Source of the DNA: Candidatus Galacturonatibacter soehngenii | GTDB taxonomy: Bacteria > Bacillota > Clostridia > Lachnospirales > Lachnospiraceae | Assembly (NCBI RefSeq): GCF_008830185.1 | Contig: NZ_WAGX01000004.1 | Coordinates: 496,001-560,000, forward strand | DNA length: 64,000 nt | Direction of reading: 5' to 3' | Shown here: in pieces, positions 1-8,281 of the stretch | Layout of the letters: each line of letters opens with the position of its first letter | How positions within the stretch are numbered: position 1 is the first letter of the stretch | Position numbers and translations under genes: made by a program | Notes under the pieces: model-generated | Databases searched by the model: none | Seen by the model: the letters and a program-made list of their open reading frames with translations, nothing else | Told to the model about the DNA's origin: nothing

Positions 1-1510
1 CGTAAACTGGAGTGGTTTCTGCTAATGTTACAATAATAACTTCTGTTTCATTTTGATCACGCAGCCTTGGAAGAAGTTTCTTTGCGGATTCAGGAATATC
101 TCCCTGTGAACGTTTCATCTCTTTAGTGTAGCTTTGAGTAGAGTCTAAAAGCAAAAGTGTATGTCCAGTTGGTGCAGTATCTATTACTACAACCTGCTCT
201 TCTGCTTTTTCCACAATATCTGCAAAAGCTCGAAACACTGCTATCTCTTGTGTACAAGGGGAACGTAAATCCTCTTCTATATAGGCAATATCCTCATCGG
301 ACATAGTTTCTCTTGCTTTTGATAGAACCTCTTCTTGATATTTTTTAAGCTCTTCTTTTTCGTCAATATGGCTCATTGTAATGCCGCTCTTTTCGTCAAT
401 TATAAACTTAAGATGAGCAGCTGGATCAGTTGTGGTTAAATGAACTTTCTTACCTTTTGCAGCTAATCCTAAAGCTATTGCTGCCGCAATTGTTGTCTTT
501 CCTACCCCACCTTTTCCCATGGTGAAAATAACCTTTTTATTTGTTTTATCTAAATTATCAATAATATCTTTGAGCTGAAAAATTGTTTGTGTATTGATAG
601 TTTCATCGCAAGTGACATAGTTGTCAGATATAAGGAATGAACGCACATTTTCAATTCCTGTGATATTATATGCTCGAAGTGGTATCTTATAAGTTTTTAA
701 TTCTTGTAAAACTTGGGGAATTTCAGAAAGTGCTCTTTGTTGTTTCTGATATAAACTCTCGGAAATTTTGTCGTCATAATTATCCAACACACCATTAATT
801 ACTAATGTCTGGTTAATTACACCAATACTAGCAAGTTCTTTTGATGCTCTTTCCGCTTCTTTTAGAGGCGCTTTCTCGGGACGGCTGACAAGAATAAGGG
901 TAGTTTGCTTGACATCTGCCAAAGTTTCAACCGCCTTTATATAAATTTCTTTTTTACTTTCCAGGCCAGAAAGCTGACCTAGGCATGAAGCCCCATGTGT
1001 ACTTTCGCTGATAAAATTACTCCATGCTGATGGTAATTGTAGCATCCTTAGGGTATGACCTGTGGGAGCCGTATCAAATATAATATGATCATATTCTTTC
1101 TGTAATTTTTCATCTGTAATAAAATTAGAAAATTCATTGAAAGCGGCAATCTCTACCGTACAAGAACCAGACAGTTGTTCTTCCATATTGTTTAATACCA
1201 CATCAGGTAACTTTCCACGATATGGTGCTATAACACTTTCCCTGTATTCAGCTGCAGCTTGCACAGGATCTAAATTTACTACAACAAGATTTGCTACACC
1301 CTTGATAGGGACTCCTTTGTTGGTAAGTTCGGTTTTAAAAACATCCTGTAAATTCGATGCGGGATCTGTGCTAATTAATATCACTCTCTTACCGCGATCT
1401 GCAAGTGTAACTGCAGTGGCACATGCTGTGGATGTTTTACCTACCCCACCTTTTCCTGTATAAAATAAGTATTTAGTAAGCGCAATATCTTGTGGATTAA
1501 AATTCTCCAT
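1..1510 (-). CDS. arsA: Arsenite-transporting ATPase ArsA (3' end cut by window)
   Basis: ArsA is the soluble ATPase that couples ATP hydrolysis to arsenite or antimonite extrusion through the membrane carrier and accepts metalloid from ArsD. About 503 residues are visible. The two-half architecture is present: a P-loop GKGGVGKTS near residue 19 and a second, MGKGGVGKTT, near residue 330, each opening a deviant-Walker NTPase half. The start is the ATG at 1510, preceded by a GGAGG site eight bases away. The gene is the last visible member of the leftward arsenic operon, just downstream of arsD. The C-terminus runs off the left edge, so completeness of the second half cannot be judged. Confidence 0.95.
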   Translation of the reverse strand, partial: MENFNPQDIALTKYLFYTGKGGVGKTSTACATAVTLADRGKRVILISTDPASNLQDVFKTELTNKGVPIKGVANLVVVNLDPVQAAAEYRESVIAPYRGKLPDVVLNNMEEQLSGSCTVEIAAFNEFSNFITDEKLQKEYDHIIFDTAPTGHTLRMLQLPSAWSNFISESTHGASCLGQLSGLESKKEIYIKAVETLADVKQTTLILVSRPEKAPLKEAERASKELASIGVINQTLVINGVLDNYDDKISESLYQKQQRALSEIPQVLQELKTYKIPLRAYNITGIENVRSFLISDNYVTCDETINTQTIFQLKDIIDNLDKTNKKVIFTMGKGGVGKTTIAAAIALGLAAKGKKVHLTTTDPAAHLKFIIDEKSGITMSHIDEKEELKKYQEEVLSKARETMSDEDIAYIEEDLRSPCTQEIAVFRAFADIVEKAEEQVVVIDTAPTGHTLLLLDSTQSYTKEMKRSQGDIPESAKKLLPRLRDQNETEVIIVTLAETTPVY

Positions 1511-1563
1511 ATAAAGTACCTCCAGTTTTGTTTAATTATATGGGATGCGTTTCATTTAAACCA

Positions 1564-1956
1564 TTAACAACAATTATTATCAGAACATCCGTAACTATCC
1601 ATTTTTTTCATAGTTCCTCTTACCGCTTTCGGTTTTTTTTCTAATGTGCCTTCAGGTAGATCAAGTAAATCTGTAAACTCATCGTTAGTTGGATATCTAC
1701 CAGTTATTACGATTTCTCCATCTACAACGATGAGTGGCAATTCATCTACACCTTTTACGTTAATAAATTCATTTACATCTTTATTATTTATAAACTCTTG
1801 CGGTGAAGAGGAAAGATTAAACCTTTCTACTTCTACACCTTTTTTCTTAAGCGTATTTAGAATTGTCGAAATTCTGATAAGCTCTGGATCCACTCCAACA
1901 CCACAAAGACCCGTTGAGCAACACATTGCTGGCTCATAAATAAACATTTTTTTCAT
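1564..1956 (-). CDS. arsD: Arsenic metallochaperone ArsD
   Basis: ArsD binds trivalent As or Sb through cysteines and hands it to ArsA, and it can act as a weak repressor. The 130-residue protein has the expected thioredoxin-like size. Cys12, Cys13 and Cys18 in the PAMCCSTGLCG segment match the classic metalloid site. The C-terminal tail carries three more cysteines (YGCSDNNCC), comparable to the vicinal pairs of longer ArsD proteins. It lies between acr3 and arsA, which is the usual order for an arsD-arsA pair. Confidence 0.93.
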   Translation of the reverse strand: MKKMFIYEPAMCCSTGLCGVGVDPELIRISTILNTLKKKGVEVERFNLSSSPQEFINNKDVNEFINVKGVDELPLIVVDGEIVITGRYPTNDEFTDLLDLPEGTLEKKPKAVRGTMKKMDSYGCSDNNCC

Positions 1957-1988
1957 AGAAAATATCTCCTTATTGATTATATTTGTTA

Positions 1989-3041
1989 TTAGCTATTGGT
2001 TTGAAACCAATGCTTGGTTTTGTTTACAAACTTGACAAGTAAAAGCATAACAGGAACTTCAGTAAGCACACCAACCGTACATGCAAGCACTACTGGAGAA
2101 GTTGGTCCAAAGAGTGCAATTGCAACGGCCACGGACAGTTCAAAAAAATCAGAGGCAGCAATAAGAGCTGCAGGTGCTGCTATTTTGTGAGGTAGCTTTG
2201 CCCATTTGCAAATTAGGTACGTAAAAGTAGCTGAGATTACATTTTGGAGTATTAGTGGAACTGCTATTAAAAGCACAAATAGTGGCTGTTCCAAAATAAT
2301 ATCTCCCTGAAAAGAAAAGATAATTACCAAAGTCATGAGTAACCCTAAAGTTGTAACACCATCAAATTTAGGTACAAATTTCTCGTTAAAGAACGCCTCA
2401 CCTTTTTTCTTTATTATAAAAAATCGTGTAAGAAAACCACCAATCAGTGGAACGACTACAAATAATACGATTGATAAGATAAGAACACCCCATGGAATCT
2501 GAACATTGTTAACACCTAGTAGAAACTGAACAAGTGGTACAAAAAGGACAAGAATAAGTAAGTCATTTACTGAAACCTGTACAAGGGTATGTGCCGGATC
2601 TCCTTTTGTTAGTGTACTCCATACAAATACCATTGCAGTACATGGCGCTGTACCCAGCAAAACTGCACCTGTAACAAAGTCTTGAGCTAAGTTCCCAGGT
2701 ATGAAAGGCTTGAAAATAACTAGAAAAAACAGTGAAGCTAGCCCAAACATAAGAAATGGTTTGATTAACCAACTACTACTACTGGATATTATTATCCCTA
2801 AAGGATTTTTACCTACATTTTTTATTGATTGAAAATCTATTTTCATCATCATAGGAAAAATCATTATCCATATGAGAACTGCGAGAGGTATATTTTGCTC
2901 TGCAAACTGCATTTTATTTAATATAGATGGAATACCTGGCAAGAATTTTCCAATTAAAATACCTGATGCCATACAAAGAAGTACCCATATTGAAAGATAT
3001 TTCTCAAAAAAACCTATGCCTTGTGTTGTTTCTTTTTCCAT
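1989..3041 (-). CDS. acr3: ACR3-family arsenite efflux carrier
   Basis: Integral membrane arsenite exporter of the ACR3 (bile acid/arsenite/riboflavin transporter) family, about 350 residues with ten hydrophobic segments. The family Cys in the TM4 region is present (LLGTAPCTAMVFVWS), as is the conserved late segment with ALIAASDFFELSVAVAI. The start is placed at the ATG at 3041 because an AGGAG site sits just upstream. A longer reading from 3116 would overlap the arsR2 coding region and lacks a site. It follows arsR2 and precedes arsD and arsA, so the pump may work alone or with ArsA. Confidence 0.93.
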   Translation of the reverse strand: MEKETTQGIGFFEKYLSIWVLLCMASGILIGKFLPGIPSILNKMQFAEQNIPLAVLIWIMIFPMMMKIDFQSIKNVGKNPLGIIISSSSSWLIKPFLMFGLASLFFLVIFKPFIPGNLAQDFVTGAVLLGTAPCTAMVFVWSTLTKGDPAHTLVQVSVNDLLILVLFVPLVQFLLGVNNVQIPWGVLILSIVLFVVVPLIGGFLTRFFIIKKKGEAFFNEKFVPKFDGVTTLGLLMTLVIIFSFQGDIILEQPLFVLLIAVPLILQNVISATFTYLICKWAKLPHKIAAPAALIAASDFFELSVAVAIALFGPTSPVVLACTVGVLTEVPVMLLLVKFVNKTKHWFQTNS

Positions 3042-3054
3042 TTTACTTACTCCT

Positions 3055-3402
3055 TTAATGTGGTCGCTTGTTACAATTACATAATTCCTGCGTTTTACAT
3101 TTCTGATATGCTTCATAATCCGATAGGTAGGATGGAAGTTTTATTAACTTGATTTTCAGATATTCCCATAATTCTTTGTTCTCTTGAATGAAACCATTAC
3201 TTATTTTGTAATACGTCCACTGTGCATGCTTGTAACTTTCAAGAATTCCACTCTTTTTTAAAACCGTTAAATGGCGAGAAGCGTTTGATTGCGTCATTTT
3301 AAGGCATGCTTCAATCTCACAGACACATAGTTCGCCTTCTAAAATTAGTGATAATATCCGAAGCCTACTATCTTCAGACAATGCCTTGAAAATATCCACC
3401 AT
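3055..3402 (-). CDS. arsR: ArsR-family metalloregulator (arsR2)
   Basis: A 115-residue winged-helix repressor of the ArsR/SmtB family. The ELCVCEI motif near residues 25-31 is the alpha-3 type thiol site that binds As(III), and the recognition-helix segment SNASRHLTVLKKSGI follows. The C-terminus has further cysteines (KCKTQELCNC). It lies directly upstream of acr3, spacing 13 bp, and so probably controls acr3-arsD-arsA. Half-sites of the type TATATGC are clustered just upstream and are the likely operator. The start ATG has an AAGGGTG site. Confidence 0.93.
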   Translation of the reverse strand: MVDIFKALSEDSRLRILSLILEGELCVCEIEACLKMTQSNASRHLTVLKKSGILESYKHAQWTYYKISNGFIQENKELWEYLKIKLIKLPSYLSDYEAYQKCKTQELCNCNKRPH

Positions 3403-3431
3403 ATCGTTTCACCCTTTCATCTTATTATTCT

Positions 3432-3459
3432 TATATGCGCATATACTCATACTATATGC
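3432..3459. promoter_or_regulatory. Likely ArsR2 operator: three TATATGC half-sites
   Basis: TATATGC at 3432-3438 abuts its inverse GCATATA at 3439-3445, making a 14-bp perfect palindrome. A third half-site, TATATGC, sits at 3453-3459 after seven bases. AT-rich inverted repeats of this kind are typical ArsR/SmtB operators. The site is 30-57 bp upstream of the arsR2 start. Binding is inferred, not shown. Confidence 0.6.
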
Positions 3460-3499
3460 ATTCAAATTGCCATTGTTGCCAATGACTTTAACATTACGT

Positions 3500-5143
3500 T
3501 TATTTTTTATCATGCGTTTTACTATAGTGCTTTTGTCCTCCTGAAAGGTTATATACTTTTTTAATCCCTTTTCCAAAAAGAATATTCTGTGCAGCATTCC
3601 CTGTCACACCCTTATTACAGTAGGTGATTGCGACCGCATCCTTATCAAGCGATTCAACATTATCTCTTAGTTTAGTATGAGGTATGCTCTTTGCAGTTTC
3701 GATATGATTTTTATCATACTGTGCTACTACCCTTGCATCAATCAATACATACTTTTCACCAGACACCATGAGTTCATCCAACTCTTTAGCGGTTATCAAT
3801 GGTCTATTCTTGTTAATTGCATTATCTAAAATCATTCCCGTATACATGACTGGATCTTTGGTTGTTGAGAATGGAGGAGCATATGCCAAATCCAAATGGA
3901 AAAGATCTTCTACCTTTGCCTTAAAAGTAATTGCCGTCACAAAGACATCAATTCTTTTGTCAACACCCTCAAATCCTACAATTTGCACGCCGAGGAGTCT
4001 GCCAGTTACCTTATCGGCAATTCCTTTGATGACCATTTCCGTACCACCCATGTATACTGGTTTATTTGGTTTTATATTATGACATGTTGCAATATCATAT
4101 CCTAATTCTTCTGCTTCACGTTCTGAAAGACCAGTTTGCGCCACTGTCATATCGAAGGTTTTAAATATTCCCGTACCTAGAATTCCTCTGAATTCGAGAC
4201 TACCACCAGTCATACTATCTCCTGCAATTCTACCTGTTTTGTTGGCTGTAGAACCTAGTGGCCGGTAAACTGGTTTACCTGTCACAGCATGAAACTGCTC
4301 AATACAATCGCCACAAGCATAGATATCTTTTTGACTTGTTTCCATTTTACTATTCACTTTGATTGCACCTGTAACACCAAGTTCAATCCCTACTTTTTTT
4401 GCGAGTTCAACATTTGGTCTAACACCAGTACAAAGTAGAACCATATCTGCATCAACTATCTTCCCATCTGTTAGAGTAACAGACTTTTCATTAATTTCAG
4501 TGATTGAATTATTAGTTAACACAGCTATATTGTTCTCAATAAGATGTTTTTCTACATAAATAGCCATATCTTCATCTAACCCAGGAGTTACCTGATGAGA
4601 TTTTTCTATCATTGTTACATTGATTCCTAATTTCTTTAGGCTTTCGCATACCTCAAGACCAATAAATCCTGTTCCAATAATTACGGCAGATTGAGGGGAT
4701 TTACTATCTATAAAATCTTTTATTCCGTTCATATCATTGATGTTACGTAATGCAAAAACATGCTTAGAATCTACTCCCTTAATTAGTGGAGTGGCTACTC
4801 TTGCTCCGGTAGAAAGTACCAGTCGGTCATAGTAATCACTAAATACTTCATTCGTTAACAAATTTTTAACTACTACTTTCTTCTCAAGAGGATGTATAGA
4901 TATAACCTCGTGTAATGTATGGATAGCTACATTGTATTTACTTTTGAAAAATTTAGGATTACGAGGAATTAACTCATCTGCACTTTCAATTTCGCCCCCA
5001 ATATAATAAGGCATACCACATCCAGAATAAGAAATGAAACTATCTTTTTCATAAATAACAATTTCTGAATCTTCGCTGTTTCTTCTTGCTTTTGCAGCCG
5101 CAGATGTTCCTGCAGCAACTGCACCAACTATAATAATACGCAT
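3500..5143 (-). CDS. CoA-disulfide reductase-like FAD oxidoreductase with C-terminal rhodanese domain (copy 1)
   Basis: A 547-residue fusion. Residues 1-440 form a class of pyridine-nucleotide disulfide oxidoreductase: N-terminal FAD motif GAVAAGTSAAAKARR, active-site Cys in SGCGMPYY near residue 43, NAD-binding GTGFIGLEVCE, and FAD motif YACGDCIE. The last hundred residues are a rhodanese domain with catalytic Cys in TYCNKGVTG. Related fusions reduce CoA disulfides or persulfides with NAD(P)H. Here it sits between two arsR genes in an arsenic operon, so thiol or persulfide redox repair during arsenic stress is a fair inference. A close paralogue lies at 17924-19582. Confidence 0.88.
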   Translation of the reverse strand: MRIIIVGAVAAGTSAAAKARRNSEDSEIVIYEKDSFISYSGCGMPYYIGGEIESADELIPRNPKFFKSKYNVAIHTLHEVISIHPLEKKVVVKNLLTNEVFSDYYDRLVLSTGARVATPLIKGVDSKHVFALRNINDMNGIKDFIDSKSPQSAVIIGTGFIGLEVCESLKKLGINVTMIEKSHQVTPGLDEDMAIYVEKHLIENNIAVLTNNSITEINEKSVTLTDGKIVDADMVLLCTGVRPNVELAKKVGIELGVTGAIKVNSKMETSQKDIYACGDCIEQFHAVTGKPVYRPLGSTANKTGRIAGDSMTGGSLEFRGILGTGIFKTFDMTVAQTGLSEREAEELGYDIATCHNIKPNKPVYMGGTEMVIKGIADKVTGRLLGVQIVGFEGVDKRIDVFVTAITFKAKVEDLFHLDLAYAPPFSTTKDPVMYTGMILDNAINKNRPLITAKELDELMVSGEKYVLIDARVVAQYDKNHIETAKSIPHTKLRDNVESLDKDAVAITYCNKGVTGNAAQNILFGKGIKKVYNLSGGQKHYSKTHDKK

Positions 5144-5158
5144 ATTAAGTCCTCCATT

Positions 5159-5476
5159 TTATTCACAACTACACTCTTCCTCAGTGTCGAGAAGTACGGC
5201 CGCCTCCATTATTTCATCCAATAAACGTTGTACTTTTTCAAATCCCTTTTTACTTAACGAATAGTACATCCATTTTCCTTCACGCCGACAGTTTATCACG
5301 CCTGACTCACATAACAGCTTCATGTGATGAGATAAGGTTGATTGTGAAATTTCCATCTCTTCTAAAAGATTACATGCACATTTTTCACCATTCTTAAGTA
5401 AATCTATTATCATCAAGCGATTTGAATCACAGAGCGCTTTAAATACCCCTGCATTATTTTCATAATTCTTATCCAA
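5159..5476 (-). CDS. arsR: ArsR-family regulator (arsR1), probable TTG start
   Basis: Winged-helix repressor of the ArsR family. The metal-site region reads GEKCACNLLEE and the recognition helix is SQSTLSHHMKLLCESG. The tail ends in a Cys-rich EEECSCE. An open frame extends upstream to 5593, but a promoter (TTGACA, 17 bp, TATACC) and a perfect inverted repeat lie inside that extension. The TTG at 5476 has a GTGAGG site eight bases upstream, giving about 105 residues, normal for the family. It heads the leftward arsenic operon, 15 bp before the CoA-disulfide-reductase gene. Confidence 0.8.
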   Translation of the reverse strand: MDKNYENNAGVFKALCDSNRLMIIDLLKNGEKCACNLLEEMEISQSTLSHHMKLLCESGVINCRREGKWMYYSLSKKGFEKVQRLLDEIMEAAVLLDTEEECSCE

Positions 5477-5496
5477 TAATATTACCTCACATTCAT

Positions 5497-5542
5497 AATT
5501 ATCGATATGTATAGGTATAACACTCATATCGATAATTGTCAA
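5497..5542 (-). promoter_or_regulatory. Promoter and operator of the leftward arsenic operon
   Basis: On the minus strand TTGACA (5542-5537) and TATACC (5519-5514) are separated by 17 bp, a sigma-A-type promoter. A perfect 13-bp inverted repeat, AATTATCGATATG at 5497-5509 and CATATCGATAATT at 5525-5537, brackets the -10 element. That placement suits repression by the ArsR1 protein encoded just downstream. Confidence 0.7.
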
Positions 5543-5659
5543 TATGATATTTCGATTATTATTGTAGTAATATTTAATTAATATTAGTTGCAAAATAAAA
5601 TAGTTGCATTTGGAAACTATTTGCAGTATACTTATAAAAAGTTGAAAGGAGGTATGCTT

Positions 5660-6112
5660 ATGTATGATAGAAAAAGTAAAGAATTTCGTGAAAAAACTCG
5701 AATACTAGAAAGAAATTTAGAGTCACTAAATTCCAATGACTGCTCTATTTGCAGTATTACGAGTGCTCAGTGCCATGCCCTAGTTGAAATAGGCAGAAGA
5801 AATGACTCAATGCTAAAAGACCTTGCAACTACTCTTCGAATTGATATTAGTACAGCAAGTAAAGTTGTTGAAGAATTAGTAAAAAAAGGCCTTGTATTAA
5901 GAGAACCATCTACGATAGATCGAAGGAGTGTTCAGATTAACTTATCTGAAGAAGGCAAACATATATTTGATCAAATAGAAAATAATATGGATTTAATTTT
6001 TGAAGAAATTTTTAGCTTTATAGACCCACAAAAACAAGATGAATTACTTCGCTCACTCTCAATTTACAATCAGGCAATTGAACAATGGAAGGCGGCTAAA
6101 GAAAATGAATGA
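5660..6112 (+). CDS. MarR-family transcriptional regulator
   Basis: A 150-residue winged-helix regulator of the MarR type. The DNA-binding helices read LATTLRIDISTASKVVEELVKKG and the wing contains STIDRRSVQINLSEEG, the family's DxRs-like loop. A Cys-x-x-Cys near residue 30 (DCSICSIT) could be a ligand or redox sensor. The ATG at 5660 was chosen because AAAGGAGG ends seven bases upstream; an ATG at 5654 is too close to it. It is the first gene of the rightward arsenic-linked operon, divergent from arsR1, and its stop overlaps the next start by 8 bp. Confidence 0.85.
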   Translation: MYDRKSKEFREKTRILERNLESLNSNDCSICSITSAQCHALVEIGRRNDSMLKDLATTLRIDISTASKVVEELVKKGLVLREPSTIDRRSVQINLSEEGKHIFDQIENNMDLIFEEIFSFIDPQKQDELLRSLSIYNQAIEQWKAAKENE

Positions 6113-6605
6113 TTTAATTACAATAAGAGATTTTAAGAAAAGCGACTGGACCTATGTGAAAGAAATATATCAACAAGGGTTAGATTCTAATATTGCCACT
6201 TTTCAGACTGTATGTCCAAGCTTTGAGGAATGGGACGAGGGACACCTTAAAGACTGCCGCTTTGTAGCTTTATATAATGATAAGGTCGTTGGTTTTGCTG
6301 TACTCTCTCCAACTTCTAAACGAGAAGTATATCGTGGAGTAGTTGAAGTTAGTATTTATCTTGATACACAATTCAAAAATAATGGAATTGGAACATTATT
6401 ATTAAATCATCTTATAGATGATTCTGAAAAACGCGGATTTTGGTCACTATATTCTAGTATAATTGAAGAAAATATAGGCAGTATAGCTCTACATGCAAAA
6501 TGTGGGTTTAGAAAAGTTGGATATCGAGAAAATATTGCAAAGGATCGCCTTGGTAATTGGCATAATACAATTCTTTTTGAGCGAAGAAGTAGTTTAATAA
6601 TGTAA
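6105..6605 (+). CDS. arsN1: ArsN1-like GNAT N-acetyltransferase (arsinothricin/phosphinothricin type)
   Basis: A 166-residue GNAT acetyltransferase. The features match the phosphinothricin/arsinothricin acetyltransferase group: an N-terminal IYQQGLDSNIATFQT segment, the acetyl-CoA loop region FKNNGIGTLLLNHLI, then ENIGSIALHAKCGFRKVGYRE and a closing GNWHNTILFERR. Members of this family acetylate the amino group of glutamate-analogue antibiotics, including the organoarsenical arsinothricin. Position in an arsenic island supports the arsenical reading, but the substrate cannot be read directly. The start at 6105 overlaps the MarR stop; an earlier in-frame ATG would bury it in marR. Confidence 0.78.
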   Translation: MNDLITIRDFKKSDWTYVKEIYQQGLDSNIATFQTVCPSFEEWDEGHLKDCRFVALYNDKVVGFAVLSPTSKREVYRGVVEVSIYLDTQFKNNGIGTLLLNHLIDDSEKRGFWSLYSSIIEENIGSIALHAKCGFRKVGYRENIAKDRLGNWHNTILFERRSSLIM

Positions 6606-6635
6606 CTTAATAAATCTTCTAAGGAGGTTAATTAC

Positions 6636-7262
6636 ATGGAAAATAGTAAAAATTACTTTAATGAAATCGCAGGTTCATGGGATACAATAAGGACATCCCT
6701 TTTTTCTGAAAATATTAGGGAACACGCATATAAATTAGCGGATATTCAGAAGGGAAAAATTGCTGCTGATATAGGTGCTGGTACTGGATTCATAACAGAA
6801 GGACTGTTGAAGGATGGATTAAAGGTTTTTGCAATTGATCAATCTGAAAATATGTTAAATCATATGAAGAATAAATTTAGTAAGTATGATACCTTTACTG
6901 GTTTATTGGGTGATAGCGATGCCCTACCATTAAAAGATAATAGTGTTGATTACACATTTGCAAACATGTTTTTACATCATGTCATTAATCCACTTACTGC
7001 TCTTAATGAGATTTATAGAATTTTAAAACCAGGTGGTAAATTAGTGATAACCGATTTAGATGAGCATAATTTCACCTTCTTAAAAACACAACAGCATGAT
7101 GTATGGATGGGATTTAATAGAAATCAGCTAAAAGAATGGTATTTAGAAGCAGGGTTTAAAAATGTTAACATTTCTAGTGTTGGATGTAATTGTTGTTCCG
7201 ATTCAACAAATAGTGAAGAGAAGGCTAGTATTAGTATATTTGCTGCTTTTGGGATGAAATGA
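6636..7262 (+). CDS. Class I SAM-dependent methyltransferase, UbiE/Methyltransf_11 type, arsenic-linked
   Basis: A 208-residue Rossmann methyltransferase. SAM motif I is ADIGAGTGFITEGLL near residue 44, an acidic residue follows in FAIDQSENML, and motif post-II is FANMFLHHV with IYRILKPGGKLVITD. Near the C-terminus is a compact cysteine set, VGCNCCSDST. Canonical ArsM arsenite methyltransferases use four dispersed cysteines, which are missing here, so this is not an ordinary ArsM. The gene has an AAGGAGG site and lies 30 bp after arsN1, in the same operon. A role in arsenic or metalloid handling is inferred from context and the CNCC motif only. Confidence 0.75.
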   Translation: MENSKNYFNEIAGSWDTIRTSLFSENIREHAYKLADIQKGKIAADIGAGTGFITEGLLKDGLKVFAIDQSENMLNHMKNKFSKYDTFTGLLGDSDALPLKDNSVDYTFANMFLHHVINPLTALNEIYRILKPGGKLVITDLDEHNFTFLKTQQHDVWMGFNRNQLKEWYLEAGFKNVNISSVGCNCCSDSTNSEEKASISIFAAFGMK

Positions 7263-7493
7263 TTTATCCTTTTATACATAAGTAAATTATTTCTGTAAAA
7301 ATTAATACAGTTAGGTAATTTGTTTGTTGAAACTAATTTTAGTTACTTTGAGGTACGTACATCAGTTTATTCATAATATAACGCTATATAGTTCTAATAT
7401 AATTAAACTAATAGCTAATACTAATACTAGTTCTAATCAAATGAGCATATTATACATATAATATTTTATTCTTTTTCTGTTTTGGGTATTAAT

Positions 7494-8099
7494 CTAATAT
7501 CCAAGCTTTTCATGAATTAAAATAACTTCATATTCACTCCCTGTAGGTTTCTCCCATAGTACAGAAAAATTTCTGCATATTCTCTGCGGGCTTTTACAAT
7601 CATAACATTTATCACCCTTTATCGCACATGGCGTTTTTACTCCTAAACGTTTGGCATTAAGGGGTGCCGCGATATTTCTTGCTCTACCTAAGGCCTCTTC
7701 ATAACTTGAAGCTACTTTATTTTCACCAATAATTAAATAAACTTTATCATGTCCAAAACTGATTGCAGATACACGATTTCCAGTATTATCTATATTGATG
7801 ATTTCTCCTGTTTCTGCAATTCCATTTACCGAAGAAATATAAAATTCTGACTGATTTGCTCTCTTTCTTACTTCCATGGCACTCATGTTTTCAGGAAGTC
7901 GCATATGCCAATACACATCATTATGAGACACCAACGCATCATACAGTTTCATCTCTTCTACAGTAACTGAACCTCCAATTCCAATAGTTCTATCACTCAG
8001 TTGATTAGCTAAATACTTAGTTGCTTCTTCTGCATCATTAAATTCACTTACGGTATATCCTAAGCACTCTAAACTTGTTTTGAGTTTTGTAAATTCCAT
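7494..8099 (-). CDS. LUD-domain protein (lactate-utilization LutC/DUF162 type)
   Basis: A 201-residue stand-alone LUD domain. The family core is seen in TIGIGGSVTVEEMKLYDAL near residue 38, NGIAETGEIINIDNTGNRV near residue 94, and the basic YLIIGENKVASSYEEAL segment. The C-terminal part has cysteines (TPCAIKGDKCYDCKSPQRIC) that could hold a metal. LUD proteins in Clostridia often stand alone and lack the LutAB partners; none is nearby here. Function is not established. The start has an AAAAGGAG site. Confidence 0.82.
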   Translation of the reverse strand: MEFTKLKTSLECLGYTVSEFNDAEEATKYLANQLSDRTIGIGGSVTVEEMKLYDALVSHNDVYWHMRLPENMSAMEVRKRANQSEFYISSVNGIAETGEIINIDNTGNRVSAISFGHDKVYLIIGENKVASSYEEALGRARNIAAPLNAKRLGVKTPCAIKGDKCYDCKSPQRICRNFSVLWEKPTGSEYEVILIHEKLGY

Positions 8100-8184
8100 T
8101 TTTGGGCGCTCCTTTTCGTACTAGTTTTCTTTTTTTATTAAAATGCAATATGGTTGGCGACATAATCCCAAATTATTTCTTTGT

Positions 8185-8237
8185 CTTCATTGGTAATTCC
8201 TTGAAATCATTATTCTCGATGGAATTACCACCTGAAG
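8185..8237. repeat. Inverted repeat of unknown role
   Basis: TGGTAATTCC (8191-8200) and GGAATTACCA (8221-8230) form a perfect 10-bp stem around a 20-base loop, and flanking CTTCA and TGAAG extend the pairing. It lies between two leftward genes without a clear T-run, so it may be a weak terminator or an operator. Confidence 0.5.
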
Positions 8238-8281
8238 AAAAATTAGTTAACTTCATATCTCTTATTCAAAATGTCACATGA

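Noticed and set aside
3042-3116. Upstream extension of acr3
   Set aside because: The extension overlaps arsR2 and has no ribosome site, whereas ATG 3041 has one directly upstream.
3409-3597. Short minus-strand frame between arsR2 and the CoA-disulfide-reductase gene
   Set aside because: It overlaps the reductase C-terminus in another frame and has no family features.
6039-6104. Longer N-terminus for the ArsN1-like protein
   Set aside because: It would lie wholly inside the marR coding region; the ATG at 6105 gives the normal family start.
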